64,000 nt of DNA, taken from JALHOQ01 sp038144835 (lineage in GTDB: Bacteria; Bdellovibrionota; Bdellovibrionia; Bdellovibrionales; UBA1609). The first letter of the stretch is position 1. The number at the start of each line of letters is the position of its first letter. The notes beneath the pieces were generated by a model. It saw nothing but the letters and a program-made list of their open reading frames with translations, did no database searches and was not told the DNA's origin. A program made the translations under genes and the position numbers. Where the stretch lies: positions 1 through 64,000 of the forward strand of contig JAYQON010000001.1 of the NCBI GenBank assembly GCA_038144835.1, in the 5' to 3' direction. Positions 1 to 9,251 of the stretch are shown here, in pieces.

Positions 1-626
1 CCATGCACATGCCGATCGGGAGCTCTAAGTCGCAATTGTCGGGAGATATCCGAAAGCACGGTTGGAGTGGCGGTCGCGGTCAGTGCGAGAATTGGCACTT
101 CAGGCCTTAGCTCTCTCAACAGCGAAAGTCGATGGTAGTCCTGTCTGAAATCGGGCCCCCACTGTGAAACACAATGAGCTTCATCAACGGCGAATAGAAC
201 AACCCTTTGTGATTGAATCCATTTGGCGAAACCTGGATTTTGCACTCTCTCAGGAGACAGGTATAAAATAAAATCATTGCATGTTTGAATAGCTGCAAAA
301 ATCTCTCTTTTTTCTGAAATCGTCTGACCCGAGTACAAGCAACCTGCGGGTATACCAAAGGCATTCAGCGAACGAACTTGATCCTTCATTAGAGCAATCA
401 AAGGAGAAACCACAATTACCAGACCGCCAAAAAAGAGGGCGGGCAGCTGATAACATAGGGATTTCCCTCCACCCGTAGGCATAACGGCAAGAGTGTCTTT
501 GCGGCCTAAAATGGATTCCAGTACGGCCTTTTGTCCCAGACGAAATGAATCGAGGCCAAAATGTTGCTTTAATAAGCTCTCGAGAGATTGATTAGTGTTA
601 ATAAGCGGTTGTGAGGGCTGCTGCAT
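1..626 (-). CDS. recQ: ATP-dependent DNA helicase RecQ, N-terminal part (runs off the window)
   Basis: About 208 residues of the amino end are present; the rest lies beyond base 1. RecQ is a 3'-5' superfamily 2 helicase acting in recombination and repair of stalled forks. The reading frame begins at ATG 626 (MQQPSQPL) and shows the RecQ signature: Walker A MPTGGGKSLCYQLPAL, motif Ia VVSPLIALMKDQV, the aromatic-rich Walker B region DEAHCVSQWGPDFR, and motif III ALTATATP. These are characteristic of RecQ and not of other DExH helicases. No stop or frameshift is seen in the part present. The zinc-binding and HRDC domains cannot be assessed. The gap of about 120 bases to the next gene holds no other coding signal. 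Confidence 0.95.
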   Translation of the reverse strand, partial: MQQPSQPLINTNQSLESLLKQHFGLDSFRLGQKAVLESILGRKDTLAVMPTGGGKSLCYQLPALFFGGLVIVVSPLIALMKDQVRSLNAFGIPAGCLYSGQTISEKREIFAAIQTCNDFILYLSPERVQNPGFAKWIQSQRVVLFAVDEAHCVSQWGPDFRQDYHRLSLLRELRPEVPILALTATATPTVLSDISRQLRLRAPDRHVH

Positions 627-748
627 AGGTCTCCACGAGAATCATGCTGTGGTTGAATCATGGCTTCACCTCAGAGTGCAATCTCTAGACGAAATTTATC
701 TGGGTAATCCCTACGAGTATGGCTGACATTCGCGACGACCGGCGGACA

Positions 749-2428
749 TTAGTAACTTTGGCCATCAGTTTCTATAGCTTTTTCAGAATCGCCGGCCGGA
801 GTACGGATCTCATTAGATGTATTGAGAGCACTACCGAGCCACTCCCCGCTTTCAGGACTTTGGCTGCCTAGGTTGAGAACGGCAAAAAAAGATTCAGGCT
901 CAGAAATTTCTCCGGGATGATTACAATTAATAACGACCGTGCGTGACCGTACGTCGGGGGATAAACGAGCGAGGAAGCGTGCAGTTTGGCTGCCCGAGGC
1001 ATAAAACACCAAAAAATCTAGCGTTGTTTTTTCCATGACGGCAGCGGCTCGATCAAGTGACTGAGGAGAGAGGTGAAGATGTTCCACCTTTCCCTTAAAG
1101 GTTGATTTAAAATTGTTAAAAAAATCGTATCTTGAAGAAGCGATAAGAGCTCGAGAACCAAGGGCCAGTTTTAACCACGGTTGAGAACTCTCCTTTAGAG
1201 CATAATCGAAGTTCTTCTTGAGTACCTCGCGTGAAACCGCCTCGAACTTTTTTAGAGCATCCAGCGTGCGCTTTTTATCCGGCTTATGCGAAGTAAATTT
1301 TGACAGCTTAGACTTCAGTGCCAATATGCGCCTTACACTTTCATTGATTCGTGACTCAGATAGACGGCCTGAATTTACCGCCGCAAGAACAGCCTTAAAG
1401 GCCCGCTTTTGATGAGCGAAGGGGCCCGTCACCATCAGCATATCATTGCCAGCTTCAATTGCGCGTATCGAGCGTTGGCCGATATCTCCCTGATCTATGG
1501 CACCAGCCATTTCAAGATCGTCGGTCATGACCAAACCTTTAAAGCCGATTTTTTCTCGTAGGAGTTGATGAATTTTTGGAGAATACGTTGCCGGGAGACC
1601 AGTAGGATCAATATTTGGCAATGACAAATGAGCCATCATTACAGCACCGGAAAAATCAGCGGCAGCAAAACCCTTAAAGGGAACCAAGTCGCGCCTTTCG
1701 AGGTTTTCAAGAGTGGACATTTTTTTTGCAGTTATTCGATGACTATCCTGTAGTGTTCCTCCGTGACCCGGAAAATGTTTGCCGGTAGGTAAGATGCCAC
1801 TCTGACTGAGTCCATGAGCATAGGCTAACGCGAGTTGAGCAACCGTGTCGGGGTCATCTCCGAACGTCCGACTGCCAATAAAGGAGTCTTTTTCTGGGTT
1901 TGAAATGTCCAGGACAGGCGCCAGATTCATATTGAAACCCAATTGTACGAGCAGTTCACCCTTGGTCTTAGCGAAAGATTCAATAAATTTAGCGTCTCCA
2001 GTTCTTCCTAGGGAGAGCGCGCTTGGCGTGGGCGTTGATGTCTTTAGCCGAGAGACGACGCCGCCTTCCTGATCAAGCATGATAAACAAGGGCGCCCTGA
2101 GATTATGTTTAGCGTATTTCTGAGCTTCGGAGTTGAATGTGGCAATCTGATCGTTTGTCTTGATATTACGACGAAAGACAATCAATGCTCCCGGCTGATA
2201 GTCGCGCAACATTTTCTGAAGTTCTTTAGACAGCTGATGTCCAGAAAAACTCCAAATCATAAGTTGTCCAATTTTTTGCTCTATAGTCATGTTTTGGAGA
2301 GTTTCAGAATCGGATTGTGCATGGGCGATACAACCAAAGACCAGGAAAAAAAATCCCGCGACGAAGGAGGAGATTTGTAAATGAATCTCATGACCTAACC
2401 TGCTTTTCGCTATACTCGTCCTATGCAC
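749..2428 (-). CDS. secreted GH3 beta-N-acetylhexosaminidase, NagZ type, with C-terminal extra domain
   Basis: Glycoside hydrolase family 3, probably removing N-acetylglucosamine from peptidoglycan fragments. With a GTG start at 2428 the protein has 559 residues. The NagZ fingerprint is complete: K217-H-F-P-G-H-G-G, the general acid/base pair Asp228/His230 in LQDSHR, and the nucleophile Asp303 in VMTDDLEMAG. Unlike the single-domain cytoplasmic E. coli NagZ (about 340 residues), this one has a hydrophobic export signal ending near AHAQS and about 180 extra C-terminal residues without a family I recognise. I prefer GTG 2428 because GAGGAG lies about 9 bases upstream. An in-frame ATG at 2488 would overlap the divergent gene by 66 bases. 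Export suggests action in the periplasm or on outside peptidoglycan. Confidence 0.85.
   Translation of the reverse strand: MHRTSIAKSRLGHEIHLQISSFVAGFFFLVFGCIAHAQSDSETLQNMTIEQKIGQLMIWSFSGHQLSKELQKMLRDYQPGALIVFRRNIKTNDQIATFNSEAQKYAKHNLRAPLFIMLDQEGGVVSRLKTSTPTPSALSLGRTGDAKFIESFAKTKGELLVQLGFNMNLAPVLDISNPEKDSFIGSRTFGDDPDTVAQLALAYAHGLSQSGILPTGKHFPGHGGTLQDSHRITAKKMSTLENLERRDLVPFKGFAAADFSGAVMMAHLSLPNIDPTGLPATYSPKIHQLLREKIGFKGLVMTDDLEMAGAIDQGDIGQRSIRAIEAGNDMLMVTGPFAHQKRAFKAVLAAVNSGRLSESRINESVRRILALKSKLSKFTSHKPDKKRTLDALKKFEAVSREVLKKNFDYALKESSQPWLKLALGSRALIASSRYDFFNNFKSTFKGKVEHLHLSPQSLDRAAAVMEKTTLDFLVFYASGSQTARFLARLSPDVRSRTVVINCNHPGEISEPESFFAVLNLGSQSPESGEWLGSALNTSNEIRTPAGDSEKAIETDGQSY
2411..2416 (+). 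promoter_or_regulatory. candidate -10 element (TATACT) just upstream of the outer-membrane protein gene
   Basis: TATACT sits only 6 bases before the ATG at 2423, and no ribosome-binding site precedes that ATG. If it is the -10 box, the transcript would start at or next to the start codon, giving a leaderless mRNA. The -35 region has no convincing match, so this is a weak prediction. Confidence 0.3.
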
Positions 2429-3196
2429 GTTGCAAAACTCCTCATCTTCGTTATCGGCACTTCCATGAGCGGACTTGCCTATGCTCAAGACGAGAAAATG
2501 ATGACTGAGACTGAGGCGATAGAAAAAAAGCTCGTTATTGTTGAGCTGCCAAACGTCAAAAACGCCAGGGTTGATGGTCAGTATGGGCTTGTTCCATATC
2601 GAGAACGTCGCAAAAAATGGGGTGTAACCGTCAGCTTAACCTATAGCTCATATGAGCCAGTTAATTATGAACCTAATTTTGTCACGGCTGACTTCGGTGA
2701 TGTTTATTCAACTTCCGACCTGCCGATGTTGGAACTAGCATTTGTCATCAAACGAAATCTGAGCTTCGGAAGTCTGGGGGTTGAGCTAGCCGCCGGTGGA
2801 TATGAAAACGATTCTGATAGTGTAGACCTGGGCGAATCATCTCTACTTCTACTGCCCATACGCGTGGGCGCTAATTTGGCGTTAGATGTTTTAGGGCCTG
2901 AACCATTATTTGTGCCGTACGTGTCCGCCGGGGCCTATCTAGTCTACTATCGAGAAGAGCTCGCGGGAAATTCTTATAACGGCAACACCACGCCGGCGCT
3001 CTACGCTCATGCGGGAGTGTCTTCTTCTCTCAACTGGATAGATCAAAGATCTGCGAGAATGGCACTTGAAGATTCAGGCATTCAAACCACGTCGATTTTC
3101 GCCGAAGTGCAAAAACAGATGGCATCAAGTGTCGCCAGTGATCCCGATTTTGAAGGTGATTTATCTTGGGCCGCAGGTTTGCGCGTTGAATTTTAA
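2423..3196 (+). CDS. outer-membrane beta-barrel-like protein, unknown function
   Basis: 257 residues. The first 21 residues form a signal peptide (MHVAKLLIFVIGTSMSGLAYA, cleavage before QDEK). The mature part is rich in alternating hydrophobic and polar residues, glycine and aromatic residues, and ends in phenylalanine (LRVEF), as outer-membrane barrel proteins do. About eight to ten short strands can be imagined, but I recognise no named family. The start must be ATG 2423 to keep the signal peptide, although no Shine-Dalgarno sequence precedes it. It starts head-to-head with the glycosidase gene, overlapping its likely start by 6 bases, so each promoter must lie inside the other gene. It converges on mfd with 8 bases between stops. 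Confidence 0.7.
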   Translation: MHVAKLLIFVIGTSMSGLAYAQDEKMMTETEAIEKKLVIVELPNVKNARVDGQYGLVPYRERRKKWGVTVSLTYSSYEPVNYEPNFVTADFGDVYSTSDLPMLELAFVIKRNLSFGSLGVELAAGGYENDSDSVDLGESSLLLLPIRVGANLALDVLGPEPLFVPYVSAGAYLVYYREELAGNSYNGNTTPALYAHAGVSSSLNWIDQRSARMALEDSGIQTTSIFAEVQKQMASSVASDPDFEGDLSWAAGLRVEF

Positions 3197-3204
3197 TTAA
3201 GCGG

Positions 3205-6200
3205 TCAGCATAAACTCAATAGATATAGCAACTCATCATGGATTCGCGGCCAGGTGATCTCATTGATCCGGATACGTAGACGGTTGTCTGGGGTGATCGA
3301 ATACTTTTTATTTGCGCGCGAAGCCAACTCGATGACTCTTTGAGGAGGTAAGGGAGTTTTTTCTGTCAGCGCCAAGGTGATTGTTGATTCACCCGAGGAA
3401 AGATCTCTAACAGAGAGATCTTTGCACACCTTGCGAATCAGCATGAGGCCCATCAGATTTAGGACTTGCTCTGGAATCTTTCCGAATTGATCTCTCAGCT
3501 CGTCTTCGATGCGATCAATGTCATCTGGGCTTTCAATATCAGAAAGCTGCTTATAGTAGGCAAGACGAACACGCAGGTCTGGGATATAGTTATCCGGAAT
3601 CAATGCCGGAATTCGAACGTTGATATCCGGTTCGACATCAGGCACATCGCTGCCATCTCCCTTAGCTGCACGGACAGCTTCCTCAAGTAGTTCAAGATAC
3701 ATTTCGTAGCCAACGGCATTAACGTGACCGGCTTGTTCCTCGCCAAGAATATCCCCGGCACCTCTCAGCTCGAGATCGTATTGTGCGATTCGGATGCCGG
3801 AGCCAAGCGCCGTGTTCTCTTGAATGATGCGTAGGCGCTCTTGTGCGTCTTTCTCGATTTTTCTTTGATTGGGAATAAGCAGATAACAATAAGCTCTTTC
3901 TTTGCTGCGCCCGACCCGCCCACGAAGCTGATAAAGTTGAGAAAGGCCCAAAGATTGGGCGTTATCAATAAACATGGTGTTGGCGGAGGGAACATCCATG
4001 CCCGACTCAACAATTGTGGTGCACACAAGCATATCAATTTCGTGATGGAAAAATTCGATCATGCATTTTTCTAATTCGCCTTCATCCATCTGGCCATGGG
4101 CTATCTTAAAACGTACCTCGGGCACAATTTCGCGTAACTGGTCCCCTAACTGGTAAATGCTCTGAACTCGGTTATGGATAAAATAGACTTGTCCGCCGCG
4201 AGAAACCTCACTCATGATTGCTTTGCGAATCGTTTCAGCTTCAAATTTGGTAACAAACGTGCGTGTGGCCAAACGATCCACTGGCGCTGTGTTAATCAGG
4301 CTGAGATCACGTATACCTACTAGGCTTAAATTTAGGGTCCGTGGTATTGGTGTTGCGGACATTGCCAACGTGTCTAAATGTGTTCTCAGTTTGCGTAGTT
4401 TCTCCTTGTGTTTGACTCCAAAGCGCTGTTCTTCGTCGATAATTAGAAGTCCAAGATCTTTGAAGTGTACGTCTTGGCTCAGTAAACGGTGCGTGCCTAA
4501 AACTATATCGACCTTGCCATCTTTGACATCCTTGAGTGTTTGAGTGATCTCTTTTTTGGGCACAAAGCGATTGAGCGAGCGTATAACTACCGGCCATTTA
4601 GAAAAGCGTTTTTTAAAATTTTCTAAGTGTTGAAAAGTTAAAACTGTCGTTGGTGCGATTACAGCGACTTGCTTTTTATTTTGCACGGCAAAAAACGCGG
4701 CTCGCATGGCCACCTCGGTTTTACCGTAGCCAACATCTCCACAGATGAGTCGATCCATAGGATTTGGCTTTTGTAAGTCGTTGAGTACGTCGTGAATCGC
4801 GCGTAGCTGATCGTCAGTCTCTTGGTACGGAAACATAGCTTCAAATGATAGAAAATCTTCATCTGGCGCTCTGAGGGGAGGCCGCTCAGCCACACTGCGT
4901 TTGGCATAAATTTCTAGAAGTTCGGCCGCAACGTCTCGAAGGTGCGAGCGGACCTTTGATTTTGTTTTGTCCCAACCAGATCCGCCAAGCTTGTCTACTA
5001 GCGTGGCCGAAGTAGGGCCTGAATACTTTTGAATCTGGTGGACGCGGTAAACTGGAAGATAAAGACGGTCATTATCCTTATATTTGAGTTGAATAAACTC
5101 TGCGGCCAAACCTTGTATGGGCATGACCTTGAGACCTTCGTAGACACCAATTCCATGTAGCTTATGGACAACAAGATCTCCCGGCTTTAAATCAGCGAAA
5201 TTGAAGGCGTGAGCGCGCCTTTCAAGAGATCCTGAGGACTTATAGGTTCCCCGGGCTCGCTTGTTGCCAAAGAGATCTTCTTCGCGCAAGAGAATGATCT
5301 GCTCTTCGGAGTAGCGCAAAGTCTCCCCAAGAGGACGTTCAATGATGTGGATGAGATTTGCGTCTTGTTCCTGCTCGCTCAGCCAGGTGTCCCAGTTGAA
5401 GTGCCCCTCCTCTATCAAGCGCGATTTGATTTCCGATTTTTCTAAAAGTAAGTGAAGGCGTTGAGCTTGAGCCTGAGTCGTTACTGAAATGAATATGCGA
5501 TAACCTAGAGACTTCCATTCATGAAATTTTTTATTTATGAAGGCACTCAACTCATTGGCACTCGTATTGAGTGATTTTGTTGCATTTGCGACTTCTCGCA
5601 TGTCCGAAGTGGACAGCGGTAAAAGAGCATGGGCTTGGTCCCCGGTCTCGTCGCCAAGACGAACTTTGGTGAGAGTTATAGTTTGTGATTCAAACGGGTA
5701 TTGCAAGTTATCGACAGATCCATAGACCTCATGCAGCTGAGGGCGAATGATTTGTGTTTGTGCCAGCTCGAAGTCATTTTTATTTTCGGCAATTAATCGG
5801 TCGTAGGCACGTGTGATTTCAAATGGGTCTACACGCCATATATTTAAGGCTGAATTGAAGTGATCCAGTGGTGACGCCGGAACTTCGTAAAAATAAGAAG
5901 TTAAAAATTCAATTCCGTGAAAGTACTGTCCTTGAGCCAATTGATGCAGCAGGACCTGTGATTCCTCGCGGTCGACGGGGCGTTGTTGAAAAGAAGCTTT
6001 AAAACGGCTAGCGGCCTTCTGTCGATTCTCGTCGGTAAAGAGAATTTCCTGCGCCGGAATAATCTCGAGTTCAGTGGTCTCATTGAGACGCCTTTGGCTG
6101 TCAGCGTCAAAAAACCGTAGACTTTCAATGATGTCACCAAAGAGTTCTAAGCGAATTGGATTTTTATGGGCTGGAGAGAAAACGTCGACAATTCCGCCGC

Positions 6201-6723
6201 GGATCGCAAACGTACCTATGTCCTCAACGATAGGTACATTAAGGTAACCTAGTTTCTCCAACAATGATGCGAAACAATCTGGCAGCGCATCATTTGGTCT
6301 TAGCGTCACAACCTTCTTGGACAGTGCTTGGTAAGGCAAGGTGCGTTGAACGAGTGCCTCTACGGGCGCTATAAAAATATCACCAGGGACTGCATTTTGG
6401 GCTCGCCATAGCCAATGTAAGCGCTGGCAAAGAACGCGACGGTTTGGGTAAAGGCCCGAATAAACTCCAACGTCAAAACCTGGTAGCATCCAGGCCCGGG
6501 CTTCTGGTGATAGAAAATTTAAAGAGGTTTGAAGTTTTTCCCCAATTTTTGCGTCGGGCACCAGCACTAGGTGCGGCCGCTCATTGAGCGCTACTTTTGG
6601 CAGAGTCAAAAGGCCGGCAAGAAGCGTCGTCGAATCGCTTCCAACAATTTCCATCTGCGCTTCCCGATTGCGGAAAAAGCGATCCAGAGTGTTTTCTACT
6701 TTCAATGGTAAATGTTCGAACAT
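3205..6723 (-). CDS. mfd: transcription-repair coupling factor Mfd
   Basis: Removes RNA polymerase stalled at DNA damage and recruits UvrA. The protein is about 1170 residues, the normal full length. In order: UvrB-like N-terminal domains, the RNA-polymerase-interacting CarD-like domain (LVVHKLHGIGVYEGLK), the RecG-like helicase core with Walker A GDVGYGKTEVAMRAAF, Walker B DEEQRFGVKHKEKLR and motif VI QLYQLRGRVGRSKERAYCYLL, then the TRCF C-terminal domain. ATG 6723 (MFEHLPLKVEN) is preferred; a GTG at 6738 adds five residues (VARRV). It is transcribed divergently from the nuo operon across a short shared promoter region. No damage to the frame is seen. Confidence 0.96.
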   Translation of the reverse strand: MFEHLPLKVENTLDRFFRNREAQMEIVGSDSTTLLAGLLTLPKVALNERPHLVLVPDAKIGEKLQTSLNFLSPEARAWMLPGFDVGVYSGLYPNRRVLCQRLHWLWRAQNAVPGDIFIAPVEALVQRTLPYQALSKKVVTLRPNDALPDCFASLLEKLGYLNVPIVEDIGTFAIRGGIVDVFSPAHKNPIRLELFGDIIESLRFFDADSQRRLNETTELEIIPAQEILFTDENRQKAASRFKASFQQRPVDREESQVLLHQLAQGQYFHGIEFLTSYFYEVPASPLDHFNSALNIWRVDPFEITRAYDRLIAENKNDFELAQTQIIRPQLHEVYGSVDNLQYPFESQTITLTKVRLGDETGDQAHALLPLSTSDMREVANATKSLNTSANELSAFINKKFHEWKSLGYRIFISVTTQAQAQRLHLLLEKSEIKSRLIEEGHFNWDTWLSEQEQDANLIHIIERPLGETLRYSEEQIILLREEDLFGNKRARGTYKSSGSLERRAHAFNFADLKPGDLVVHKLHGIGVYEGLKVMPIQGLAAEFIQLKYKDNDRLYLPVYRVHQIQKYSGPTSATLVDKLGGSGWDKTKSKVRSHLRDVAAELLEIYAKRSVAERPPLRAPDEDFLSFEAMFPYQETDDQLRAIHDVLNDLQKPNPMDRLICGDVGYGKTEVAMRAAFFAVQNKKQVAVIAPTTVLTFQHLENFKKRFSKWPVVIRSLNRFVPKKEITQTLKDVKDGKVDIVLGTHRLLSQDVHFKDLGLLIIDEEQRFGVKHKEKLRKLRTHLDTLAMSATPIPRTLNLSLVGIRDLSLINTAPVDRLATRTFVTKFEAETIRKAIMSEVSRGGQVYFIHNRVQSIYQLGDQLREIVPEVRFKIAHGQMDEGELEKCMIEFFHHEIDMLVCTTIVESGMDVPSANTMFIDNAQSLGLSQLYQLRGRVGRSKERAYCYLLIPNQRKIEKDAQERLRIIQENTALGSGIRIAQYDLELRGAGDILGEEQAGHVNAVGYEMYLELLEEAVRAAKGDGSDVPDVEPDINVRIPALIPDNYIPDLRVRLAYYKQLSDIESPDDIDRIEDELRDQFGKIPEQVLNLMGLMLIRKVCKDLSVRDLSSGESTITLALTEKTPLPPQRVIELASRANKKYSITPDNRLRIRINEITWPRIHDELLYLLSLC

Positions 6724-6744
6724 AACCCGCCGCGCCACTCTTGG

Positions 6745-6780
6745 TGATTGGCTTTAAAACAAGGGCCAATTATAACCAGA
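6745..6780. promoter_or_regulatory. divergent promoter region between mfd and the nuo operon
   Basis: On the plus strand TTGGCT (6748-6753) and TATAAC (6771-6776) are spaced by exactly 17 bases, a good sigma-70-type pair for nuoA. On the minus strand TATAAT reads from 6774 to 6769, suitable as the -10 box of mfd, with a poor TTTAAA at the -35 position. The two -10 boxes overlap, so transcription in the two directions may compete. Seen by eye only. Confidence 0.5.
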
Positions 6781-6825
6781 TTCAGTCAACTTTAAACTGC
6801 TCTGCATCCTAGCCGTGGAGTCTCA

Positions 6826-7197
6826 ATGTCGCAACTACTGCCCGTGCTGGCTCTCGCCGTTTTTGTGATTGTTTTTGGTTCTGTGTTAATTTGGTTCTCA
6901 AACCTTATCGCGGAGCGGGCTAAACCTGATGCTGTGAAAGGTGAGACCTATGAGTGCGGCTTGCCAGCCGATTATTCTGGTCCTACGAAAATACCCATTA
7001 AGTTTTACCTGACCGCCATTCTGTTTATTTTGTTCGATATCGAAATCATCTTTATGTACCCGTGGGCCCTGACGTACGGGGACTTCATTGCCGAAGGTTA
7101 TGGTCTTTATATTTTTGCAGCTATGTTCTTTTTTCTGTCGGTCTTTATTTTTGGACTGTTCTGGGAATTGAAATCCAAAGCTTTAGAGTGGGAATAA
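6826..7197 (+). CDS. nuoA: NADH-quinone oxidoreductase subunit A
   Basis: Small membrane subunit of respiratory complex I, sitting at the junction of the peripheral and membrane arms. 123 residues with three predicted membrane helices. The first loop carries the family motif YECGLPADYSG with the conserved cysteine near the quinone site, followed by IKFYLTAILFILFDIEIIFMYPWA, which is nearly invariant in NuoA/ND3. It is the first gene of a seven-gene operon A-H-J-K-L-M-N. nuoB, which usually follows nuoA, is absent here; nuoH comes next after 13 bases. Confidence 0.96.
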   Translation: MSQLLPVLALAVFVIVFGSVLIWFSNLIAERAKPDAVKGETYECGLPADYSGPTKIPIKFYLTAILFILFDIEIIFMYPWALTYGDFIAEGYGLYIFAAMFFFLSVFIFGLFWELKSKALEWE

Positions 7198-7210
7198 GCA
7201 AGGGACATCA

Positions 7211-8395
7211 ATGGGTTCTGACATATTCGAAATCAGTGTTAATTTTGTTAAGCTCATCGCCATTTTTCTATTGATGGTGCAGATTGTGCCACTGCTGGTT
7301 TGGGTTGAGAGGCGTGGTTCAGCCTATATTCAAAATCGATTTGGCCCCAATCGGGTTGGGCCTTTGGGACTTACCCAGTTGTTAGCTGATGCTGTGAAAT
7401 TTCTCACTAAAGAGGCTTTCGTTCCAAGTCGCGGTTACCCGTTTATCTATTATATCGCACCTATTGTTGCCATGATTCCAGCCGCGCTGGCCTTAGCTGC
7501 CATTCCGCTCTCCATGCCCATTAAGATTGAGCCCTTCCAGTGGCTGGGAGAAACATGGGGACCTTATACGTTTCTCTTTCAGGGCTATAATTTTGGAATA
7601 GGAATTGTTTTTGTTTTAGGGGTTTCATCGCTGGCAGCTTACGCACTTTTGCTGGCAGGCTATGGAAGCAATAACAAATACTCTTTATACGGAGCGCTCA
7701 GAGCTAGTGCCCAGACGATTTCTTATGAGCTTGCCATGGGCCTCTCGATTGTAGGTGTAATTCTTCTATTTAATAGTTTTGATTTTTTGGAAATCATTAA
7801 GGGCCAAGAAGCGCCGCTACATTTTATGTTTTTGGGTCGAAAAATCGAGCTCTCTGCTTGGCTGCCGAACTGGGGCATTTTCTATCAACCACTGGGAGCT
7901 GTATTGCTTTTTGCGGCCATGTTTGCGGAGGCCAATCGTTTGCCATTTGACTTGCCTGAAGCTGAAGGAGAGCTGGTTGCTGGTTATCATACCGAATATT
8001 CAGGCTTTAAGTTTAACATGTTTTTTATTGGTGAATATGGCCACATGTTTGTTGCCTCAGCTTTGATGGTTACTTTTTATTTTGGTGGCTATTCCCTTTA
8101 TCCATTTTTGACCTCTGAAAATGCGTCTCAAGTTGTACAGCCTGTAGCTCAACTTTTAGGCTTTAACTCAACAAATGCCTATAATGTTATGGGAGCCTTG
8201 TTGCTGCATCTCGTGTTTATGGCCAAAGTAGTTTTATTTTTGTGGATCTTCATTTGGGTGCGTTGGACTTTGCCTAGATTTCGCTACGACCAGCTGATGG
8301 ATTTGGGTTGGCGAACGATGTTGCCTTGGGCTCTTTTTAATACCTGTTTGACGGCTGTTGTGATCTTGATCATGCGCCATCCTTGGGGATCTTAG
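7211..8395 (+). CDS. nuoH: NADH-quinone oxidoreductase subunit H
   Basis: Membrane subunit that forms most of the quinone chamber and links quinone chemistry to proton pumping (ND1 homologue). 394 residues, slightly longer than typical (about 325-350), with eight or more membrane helices. Family motifs present: VERRGSAYIQNRFGPNRVGPLG in the first loop and FDLPEAEGELVAGYHTEYSGFKF with the conserved acidic cluster. The extra length lies in the central region, where the loop holding PLHFMFLGRKIELSAWLPNW is longer than in E. coli NuoH. AAGGGA precedes the ATG. Next gene nuoJ begins one base after the stop. Confidence 0.96.
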   Translation: MGSDIFEISVNFVKLIAIFLLMVQIVPLLVWVERRGSAYIQNRFGPNRVGPLGLTQLLADAVKFLTKEAFVPSRGYPFIYYIAPIVAMIPAALALAAIPLSMPIKIEPFQWLGETWGPYTFLFQGYNFGIGIVFVLGVSSLAAYALLLAGYGSNNKYSLYGALRASAQTISYELAMGLSIVGVILLFNSFDFLEIIKGQEAPLHFMFLGRKIELSAWLPNWGIFYQPLGAVLLFAAMFAEANRLPFDLPEAEGELVAGYHTEYSGFKFNMFFIGEYGHMFVASALMVTFYFGGYSLYPFLTSENASQVVQPVAQLLGFNSTNAYNVMGALLLHLVFMAKVVLFLWIFIWVRWTLPRFRYDQLMDLGWRTMLPWALFNTCLTAVVILIMRHPWGS

Positions 8396-8396
8396 T

Positions 8397-8924
8397 ATGT
8401 TGTGGGAAGCTATCGGTTTTTACTCTCTTGCGCTTTTTCTTATTTTTTTCGCGTGTCAGACGCTAATGGCCACCAATCCTATTCATTCGGCACTCTATTT
8501 AGTGCTGACCATGATTGGCTTGGCGGGAGTATTTTTTAATCTTGGGGCGCACTTTATCGCCGGCGTGCAGATGATTGTGTACGCTGGTGCGGTCATGGTT
8601 CTTTTTGTTATGGTCCTGATGTTGTTCGACCTCAAAGCTGAAGTGAGAGCCTTTTCAAGGGGTCTCATATCCGGAGGCCTTAAGGTAACAGCAGCGGCCT
8701 TTCTTTTGGGAATCACTATCGGCTCCATCAGGCACAGCCAGTTGGCTGCGGTAGATCAACCGGCAGAGGCATTGCCAATCAGAGATTTTACCCGAGAATT
8801 GGGCGTTTTACTGTACACGAAATATCTTTTCGCATTCGAAGCTCTCGGCGTCTTGCTGCTTGTGGTTGCCGTTGGAGTTGTGGCGGTTTCGCGCATGAAA
8901 GGAGGAACTCATGCCAAGCACTGA
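8397..8924 (+). CDS. nuoJ: NADH-quinone oxidoreductase subunit J
   Basis: Membrane subunit of complex I (ND6 homologue) that contributes to the E-channel between quinone site and antiporter subunits. 175 residues, five predicted helices. Conserved features are NPIHSALYLVLTMIGLAGVFFNLGAHFIAGVQMIVYAGAVMVLFVMVLML, with the pi-bulge helix region around the YAGAVMVLFVMV segment typical of NuoJ. Starts one base after the nuoH stop and overlaps nuoK by 14 bases, so translation of the three genes is probably coupled. Confidence 0.95.
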   Translation: MLWEAIGFYSLALFLIFFACQTLMATNPIHSALYLVLTMIGLAGVFFNLGAHFIAGVQMIVYAGAVMVLFVMVLMLFDLKAEVRAFSRGLISGGLKVTAAAFLLGITIGSIRHSQLAAVDQPAEALPIRDFTRELGVLLYTKYLFAFEALGVLLLVVAVGVVAVSRMKGGTHAKH

Positions 8925-9249
8925 TCAGCTTCTTCACGGCCTTCTTGATATTGGGACGGGTCATTACCTGGCTCTGTCGGGAGTTATTTTTTCTCTGGGG
9001 ATGCTTGCTGTATTGATGCGACGAAACGTGATCGTCATGTTGATGGGTGTAGAGTTGATGCTAAATGCTGTAAACCTGTCCTTCATTGCTTTTTCTCGTG
9101 AAGGTGGCAACCTCAGTGGCCACATAATGGTATTTTTTGTGATGACAATTGCCGCAGCAGAGGCGGGCGTGGGTTTGGCCCTTGCTGTAGCCATTTACAA
9201 GAAATTTCACGAAGTCAATATACGCTTCTTTGAACATCTTCGAGGCTGA
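8911..9249 (+). CDS. nuoK: NADH-quinone oxidoreductase subunit K
   Basis: Small membrane subunit (ND4L homologue). 112 residues with three helices; the usual length is about 100, and the extra residues are at the amino end. Both conserved membrane glutamates needed for proton transfer are visible: one in MLMGVELMLNAVNLSF and one in FFVMTIAAAEAGVGLALAVAIY. The start ATG 8911 lies inside the end of nuoJ, behind AAAGGAGG, a strong ribosome-binding site. nuoL follows after two bases. Confidence 0.96.
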   Translation: MPSTDQLLHGLLDIGTGHYLALSGVIFSLGMLAVLMRRNVIVMLMGVELMLNAVNLSFIAFSREGGNLSGHIMVFFVMTIAAAEAGVGLALAVAIYKKFHEVNIRFFEHLRG

Positions 9250-9251
9250 TC

